From: DASXKD01 sp963707905 | GTDB taxonomy: Bacteria; Actinomycetota; Actinomycetes; Streptosporangiales; Streptosporangiaceae | DNA: 64,000 nt | Direction: 5' to 3' | NCBI GenBank assembly: GCA_963707905.1 | Contig: CAVPSA010000011.1 | Coordinates: 61,342-125,341 of the forward strand | In this document: piece by piece, positions 60,311 to 64,000 of the stretch | How positions within the stretch are numbered: the first letter of the stretch is position 1 | Layout: every line of letters begins with the position of its first letter | Position numbers and translations under genes: made by a program | Notes under the pieces: model-generated | What the model was told of the DNA's origin: nothing | What the model saw: only the letters and a program-made list of their open reading frames with translations | Databases searched by the model: none

Positions 60311-61141
60311 TTAACCGAGAGACGCTCGCTCGTTGACTGCCAACGACGTCCAGCAGTCCCTGGTCTCGTCGTCAGCGGGGAAGAATGCCTCGACTCGCAA
60401 CTCCTGCGCGGTGACATCGATCGGCGCGCCGATCGTCGAGACCACCGAGAAGAACCGAAGGCTGGTGCCGGCCATGTCAAAGTGCAGATCGACGATCGGC
60501 GCGGTGCCGGGGGACAGGTCGGGTTCGGTCAGGAGCCTGGCGACGTCGGGCCGGCCGCGAAGGTCTCGGACAAGCTCAGCCGTCTGCTGGTCGAGCACGC
60601 CGCCGATCGCCTCCCGGTGCGCCCGGTCGAGAAGCGCTGGCACTACCGCGGCCCAGTTACGTAGCTGGTCGCGCATCGGGCCGGGTTCAATGACCAGCCG
60701 CAGCACGTTCGCTGGCGCCGGGACCGGGTACGGCGCGAACAGGCGGCCGAAGAGCCGCTGCGCGCCGTTGTTGGCACGCTGCACCTGCCAGCCGCGGTCG
60801 AGCACCACGGCCGGGAACGGCTCATGCTGGCCGAGCATCGACGTGAGCGCCTGCTCTACCCGCTTGAGTAGCGGGCTGCTGAGCGGCGCGCTGGAGTACA
60901 ACGGCGCATAGCCCGCGGCGAGCAGCAACTCGTTGCGCTCTCGCAGCGGCACGTCGAGAGCGCGCGCGAGCCGGACCACCATCTGCCGGCTGGGCTGCGC
61001 CCGGCCCGTCTCTACGAAACTCACGTAGCGCGGCGTCGTCTCAGCGTCGCAGGCGAGGTCCAGCTGGGACTTGGCCCGGACCGCGCGCCAGTGCCGCAGC
61101 AGATGGCCAAACCCGGCCGGCGCGGGAGCGGTGACAGACAC
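60311..61141 (-). CDS. XRE-family regulator with MmyB-like ligand domain
   Basis: A 276-residue regulator. An N-terminal Cro/C1 helix-turn-helix (FGHLLRHWRAVRAKSQLDLA, TTPRYVSFVETGRAQPSRQM) is followed by the MmyB domain (AVVLDRGWQVQRANNGAQRL, LRLVIEPGPMRDQLRNWAAV), which binds fatty-acid-like ligands in known members. GTG at 61141 is the likely start. It is divergent from the carboxymuconolactone-decarboxylase-like gene by 123 bases, a common pairing in which the regulator represses the enzyme gene. Confidence 0.88.
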   Translation of the reverse strand: MSVTAPAPAGFGHLLRHWRAVRAKSQLDLACDAETTPRYVSFVETGRAQPSRQMVVRLARALDVPLRERNELLLAAGYAPLYSSAPLSSPLLKRVEQALTSMLGQHEPFPAVVLDRGWQVQRANNGAQRLFGRLFAPYPVPAPANVLRLVIEPGPMRDQLRNWAAVVPALLDRAHREAIGGVLDQQTAELVRDLRGRPDVARLLTEPDLSPGTAPIVDLHFDMAGTSLRFFSVVSTIGAPIDVTAQELRVEAFFPADDETRDCWTSLAVNERASLG

Positions 61142-61264
61142 GTTCGTGAGCCTACGGCCGCTAGCGCACCAGGGCGCTTCCCAGCCAGGGAATCGCCGCC
61201 AGAGCGGCGGGGCCAGCACAGTGGACCCGACGCGAATTCACCGCACATGCGACAAGGAGCCATC

Positions 61265-61807
61265 GTGCAACTCGCCATCCTGACCATCGACGACGCCCCG
61301 GCCGGGAGCCGGGCCGTGCTCGACGGCATCGCGGCCGATCTCGGCCTGGTACCCAACCTGGCGGCGGCCACAGCCGCATCGCCCGCCCTGCTCGCCGGCT
61401 TCGACGGGCTGCGCCGCGCGGTCGCGTCGGCCAAGCTCGACCCGGTTCTTCGTGAGATCGCCGGTGTCGCCGTCGGCGTCGCTGTCGACAACCGCTACGG
61501 CGTCGCCTTTCACTCCACGATGCTCGGCAAGCTGGGCCTGCCCGAGGAGCAGATCAAGCTGCTGCGCGAGGGCGCCGCGCCGACCTGCGGGACCGCCGCC
61601 GCCGTCGCGGCGCTGGCCCGCGAGATAGCACTGAACCGGGGCAAGGTCAGCGACTCGGCGCTCGCCGCCGCGGCGCAGGCCGGGCTGGCCACCGAGGCGG
61701 TTCTCGACGTGCTGCTGGAGAGCGCTTTCGCCACCCTGGTCGGCCTCATCGACAATCTCGCCGGACACGTCGAACTCGACGCCTTCATCGCACCGCAAGC
61801 CTGGTAG
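61265..61807 (+). CDS. Carboxymuconolactone decarboxylase-family (AhpD-like) protein lacking the CxxC
   Basis: A 180-residue all-helical AhpD-like protein. The normal redox motif CxxCxxxH appears here as NRYGVAFH, so both cysteines are missing although the His is kept. Thiol peroxidase or disulphide-reductase activity is therefore unlikely. AAGGAG lies 5 bases before the GTG at 61265. Divergent XRE/MmyB regulation is likely. Confidence 0.82.
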   Translation: MQLAILTIDDAPAGSRAVLDGIAADLGLVPNLAAATAASPALLAGFDGLRRAVASAKLDPVLREIAGVAVGVAVDNRYGVAFHSTMLGKLGLPEEQIKLLREGAAPTCGTAAAVAALAREIALNRGKVSDSALAAAAQAGLATEAVLDVLLESAFATLVGLIDNLAGHVELDAFIAPQAW

Positions 61808-61900
61808 CCGACAGGCCCAGCGCAGCGGCCGCGGGGACCCGCGGCCGCTGCGTGCGTATGACGGCGGGACAAAGCAGCCCGAGCAGGCTCGCTGTGCGCG

Positions 61901-62608
61901 ATGCCCGCGCGGGCACCCGGGACCGCCGCCCTGCCGTCCGGGACGCCCGCGGGAACGCCAGAGACGCCGGAACCGGCGGCCGGGATGGCCGGGCGGGGTG
62001 CGGGCGGCTTGCTGCGGGCCGCCTTGCGGGAGCCGGGGGTCCTCCTGGGCGCGGTGATGCTGGCCGTCTACGTGGGTCTTGAACTCTCGGTGGGCAACTG
62101 GGGGTTCAGCTACATGGTGCAGGCGCGGGCGCTGGCCAGGCCGCTTGCGGGCTACCCGGTCAGCGGGTACTGGCTCGGGCTGACGGTTGGCCGGTTCCTG
62201 ATCAGCCCTCTCGCGGCGCGGGCCGGCGCGACGATCGCTGGCATGATGTATGCCTGCCTGGCGGGGGTCATCGTCGCCACCAGGCTGGCCTGGGTCTCAC
62301 CGAACGCGGCACTGGCCAGCGTGGCACTCCTGCTGCTGGGGTTCTTCCTCGGGCCGGTCTTCCCGACCACGATGGCAATCGTGCCCCTGCTCGCCCCGCC
62401 AAGGCTGGCCGCCACCGCGATCGGGGTCATGAACGCGGCGGCGGTGGTGGGCGGCGCCGGGCTGCCATGGCTGGCCGGGACCATCGCCCAGCACACGGGC
62501 ATCTGGACGCTCCTGCCGTTCACCCTGTCCCTGGGCCTGCTCCAGGTTGCCGTGTGGCGGCCGCTCGCCCACCGGATCCGGGCTTCCCCCGTGGCCGGCC
62601 GCCGGTAA
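61901..62608 (+). pseudogene. C-terminal half of an MFS transporter
   Basis: About 190 residues with six hydrophobic helices (VLLGAVMLAVYVGLELSVGN, VSGYWLGLTVGRFLISPLAA, LASVALLLLGFFLGPVFPTT, AAAVVGGAGLPWLAGTIAQH), the C-terminal domain of a fucose-permease-like MFS carrier. The N-terminal six helices are absent and only about 90 bases separate it from the upstream gene, so it is a 5'-truncated remnant. The first 40 residues are Pro/Ala-rich. Expression is possible but transport is not expected. Confidence 0.7.
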
Positions 62609-62687
62609 GCGCGACTCAAGCGGTTGGCCACCCTGACCTCCGCGGCGCCCTCGACCGCATCCACAGCCCGGCCGGCGATCAGTTTCC

Positions 62688-63257
62688 TCAAGCACCGGCA
62701 GCCCACCCCGCGACAAGGCCCTTGTTGTTCGAGATGCGCGACAGCGCATGTGCAGAAATGCGCACGCCACACCCATCCCGCTGCATCATCGATGAACAGT
62801 CATGAAGCAAGAAGGAGTCAGCAGGCTCGTCGTACCCGTATACCAGTACCAAATGCCCGCCCCGCAGAGAACTGTTAACCCTCGCGGCATTGATGGATAG
62901 AATCGCGTACATTCCTTGGGCTAGCGCCTCCGTGATTTCGCCGATGCCCAGTGCCCCGATGACGCGGCAACGTATGCCGAGGCGCTCCGCGAGTTCGGCC
63001 AGCGGATAATGAAATGCACCCTGGATGGTGCCGTGCTCGGTCCCGGTGAACGTGCCGTTCGCTACGGCCATCATAGTGAGCTGATAGAGGCTCAAGTTGT
63101 TGGTGACGCCAATAGTGTCGCCTACCATCTTCAGGCAGCAGATTCCGCAGATCTCTGGGATCCAGCGCTGATATTCTAGCTGGCCCGAGCCAAATGAAAT
63201 CCACGGCTCAGTGTCATCCGGCCGCCTCTTTGGCACATATACAGGTACCGGTGGCAT
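62688..63257 (-). CDS. C39-like cysteine peptidase-fold protein
   Basis: A 189-residue protein with the peptidase C39 pattern: Gln30, then EICGICCLKMVGDTIG with catalytic-type Cys37 followed by Gly, GGHLVLVYGYDEP with His135, and FLLHDCSS with Asp153. The Gln-Cys-His-Asp set is complete, so protease or peptide-processing activity is plausible, but no ABC transporter or signal peptide is attached. C39 enzymes cut double-Gly leaders of secreted peptides. Its composition is AT-richer than its neighbours. A hairpin sits 34 bases upstream of the ATG. Confidence 0.7.
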   Translation of the reverse strand: MPPVPVYVPKRRPDDTEPWISFGSGQLEYQRWIPEICGICCLKMVGDTIGVTNNLSLYQLTMMAVANGTFTGTEHGTIQGAFHYPLAELAERLGIRCRVIGALGIGEITEALAQGMYAILSINAARVNSSLRGGHLVLVYGYDEPADSFLLHDCSSMMQRDGCGVRISAHALSRISNNKGLVAGWAAGA

Positions 63258-63290
63258 GTTGTATCCGTTCGTCTCACACTAGGCCCGTAG

Positions 63291-63322
63291 CGATTTCTGC
63301 GTGTCCGGAAACACGGAAATCG
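63291..63322. terminator. Bulged 12-bp hairpin upstream of the C39-like gene
   Basis: CGATTTC (63291-63297) and CGTGT (63300-63304) pair with ACACG (63311-63315) and GAAATCG (63316-63322), with a 2-base bulge. In the leader of the C39-like gene it could be an attenuator. Confidence 0.45.
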
Positions 63323-63383
63323 GCCCGATTTTAGCAGCGGCCGGATCGCAGTGGCCGCTGGGACATCCGGCCGATCGGCTGCA

Positions 63384-63416
63384 GCCGACGGGTCATGGTG
63401 GCCGGGACCCGTCGGC
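63384..63416. terminator. 11-bp hairpin after the unknown gene
   Basis: Arms 63384-63394 and 63406-63416 pair exactly around an 11-base loop. It is 28 bases past the stop of the minus-strand gene at 63444. Confidence 0.55.
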
Positions 63417-63443
63417 CTGATTGTGGCCCGGCCGGAGCGGCTG

Positions 63444-63854
63444 TCAGGCGGGGACCGTGGTGATCCCGAGCCGCGCGGCCGAGGTGGGCTCGACTGACTC
63501 GTAAGGGCGCGAGGTCACGCTGACGCGTGTGGGCTTGGTTGCCCTTCTGGCGGGCTGCTGCCCAGCAAGGAGGATCGTCAGTTCGGCGTCGTCGGTCGGG
63601 GTTTCCTGAAGTACAGGCGTGAAGGGCCCGGCAGTTGCCACGGCTCCGGTCCCGGCGAGTGCGGCGGCAATGCGCCCGAGCATGCTGCTTCGAGGCAGCC
63701 GGGGCGGCCGCCCCGGCAGCGCCATTTCTTCGTGCTCAATCCAGGCAGGAAGCTCCGAGGTGCGGGCTGCCGACGGCACCGCTGGCTCCGACGGCTCCGC
63801 CGGATCCCGGGCCAGGGCGCCCACGATGCGCCCGCCCAGTGAGTTAGCCCGCAT
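63444..63854 (-). CDS. Unknown protein with low-complexity regions
   Basis: A 136-residue frame without recognisable domain. A Pro/Ala/Glu-rich N-terminal half (ARDPAEPSEPAVPSAARTSE) leads to an acidic-aliphatic part (DDAELTILLAG) and a Ser/Thr/Arg-rich end (TRVSVTSRPYESVEPTSA). MLGRIAAALAG resembles the N-terminal MRANSLGGRIVGALARDP, perhaps an internal repeat. Its ATG overlaps the stop of the upstream partial gene by 11 bases, suggesting one operon. The function is unknown. Confidence 0.5.
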   Translation of the reverse strand: MRANSLGGRIVGALARDPAEPSEPAVPSAARTSELPAWIEHEEMALPGRPPRLPRSSMLGRIAAALAGTGAVATAGPFTPVLQETPTDDAELTILLAGQQPARRATKPTRVSVTSRPYESVEPTSAARLGITTVPA

Positions 63855-63999
63855 CGCCCACCCCTTCCCCGGTAGCGGCAGGCGCGGCAGCCGGGCCGGT
63901 GACGGCGATCGGTTCAGCTTCGGTGGTCAGGGGGCCGGTCAAGTGCACGGTGTGGGCGAGTTTCTGCACTGCGAATGGCGCACCGACGCCGAGGCCGAA
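63844..63999 (-). CDS. Partial gene running off the right end
   Basis: The last 51 residues of a protein entering from beyond base 64000, ending TAA at 63844-63846. The end is GVGAPFAVQKLAHTVHLTGP followed by an Ala/Pro/Gly tail. Codon bias is coding-like and the stop overlaps the next start. No family can be named from so short a piece. Confidence 0.45.
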   Translation of the reverse strand, partial: FGLGVGAPFAVQKLAHTVHLTGPLTTEAEPIAVTGPAAAPAATGEGVGDAG

Positions 64000-64000
64000 C

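Noticed and set aside
51749..63999. Integrative element carrying the island
   Set aside because: Composition suggests transfer, but I found no integrase, transposase, tRNA target or flanking direct repeats.

Overview
The window looks like chromosomal DNA of a high-GC, filamentous-type actinomycete. Third codon positions are almost all G/C, and the gene content fits: mycothiol synthesis (mshA), CarD, SenX3/RegX3, a SigE-type sigma factor, an H+-pyrophosphatase and DUF2637/PadR/IclR proteins. Several blocks keep the gene order known from Mycobacterium tuberculosis and Streptomyces: serB plus an ABC ATPase; YbjN-mshA-gpmA-senX3-regX3; carD-ispF-cysS-rlmB. I found no rRNA, tRNA, CRISPR array, integrase or intact transposase.

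Layout. 1-11 kb: end of the H+-pyrophosphatase, SixA, SerB, QueA-SDR pair, a GAF-type two-component system, an ABC ATPase, small regulators, a Rieske protein and an HD hydrolase. 11.5-25 kb is an ion-homeostasis region: a diiron protein, a CDF metal exporter, two KimA-like potassium permeases (one fused to an OB-fold, the other with that OB-fold knocked out of frame), a short KdpD/KdpE pair divergent from them, and an NRAMP-related transporter overlapping a PRC-barrel/MgtE_N/CBS protein. 25-37 kb: alpha-methylacyl-CoA racemase, CsoR, YbjN, mshA, gpmA, senX3-regX3, a lipoprotein pair, carD, ispF, DUF2637, homogentisate dioxygenase. 37-43 kb: SigE-like sigma factor with its membrane partner, PadR with a membrane protein, a TlpA-like lipoprotein and a decayed beta-helix gene. 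43-51.7 kb: cysS, rlmB, a MurL-type epimerase, IclR, a phosphoesterase, AlkB and an EamA transporter.

51.7-60.2 kb is the most unusual part and is visibly less GC-biased than its surroundings. It holds a dipeptide epimerase, divergent from a fused double D-Ala-D-Ala ligase, a MurF-alanine racemase fusion, an Lrp/AsnC regulator and an aminotransferase. Together these could make L-Ala, racemise it, join two D-residues and load the dipeptide onto a Mur-type acceptor, which amounts to a self-contained D-Ala-D-X branch. The second ligase domain carries Phe where typical D-Ala-D-Ala ligases carry the omega-loop Tyr, so a depsipeptide or other D-Ala-D-X product is possible. A MurL-type L-Glu epimerase lies 4.5 kb upstream of the island. 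To the right are an XRE/CMD pair, half an MFS transporter, a C39-like cysteine peptidase and two unknown overlapping genes running off the end.

Caution: single-base frameshifts interrupt several otherwise conserved genes (second permease, KdpD-like kinase, senX3, a membrane protein at 32-33 kb, the beta-helix gene). Some may be sequence errors. All calls come from reading the sequence and remembered family features; no database search was run.
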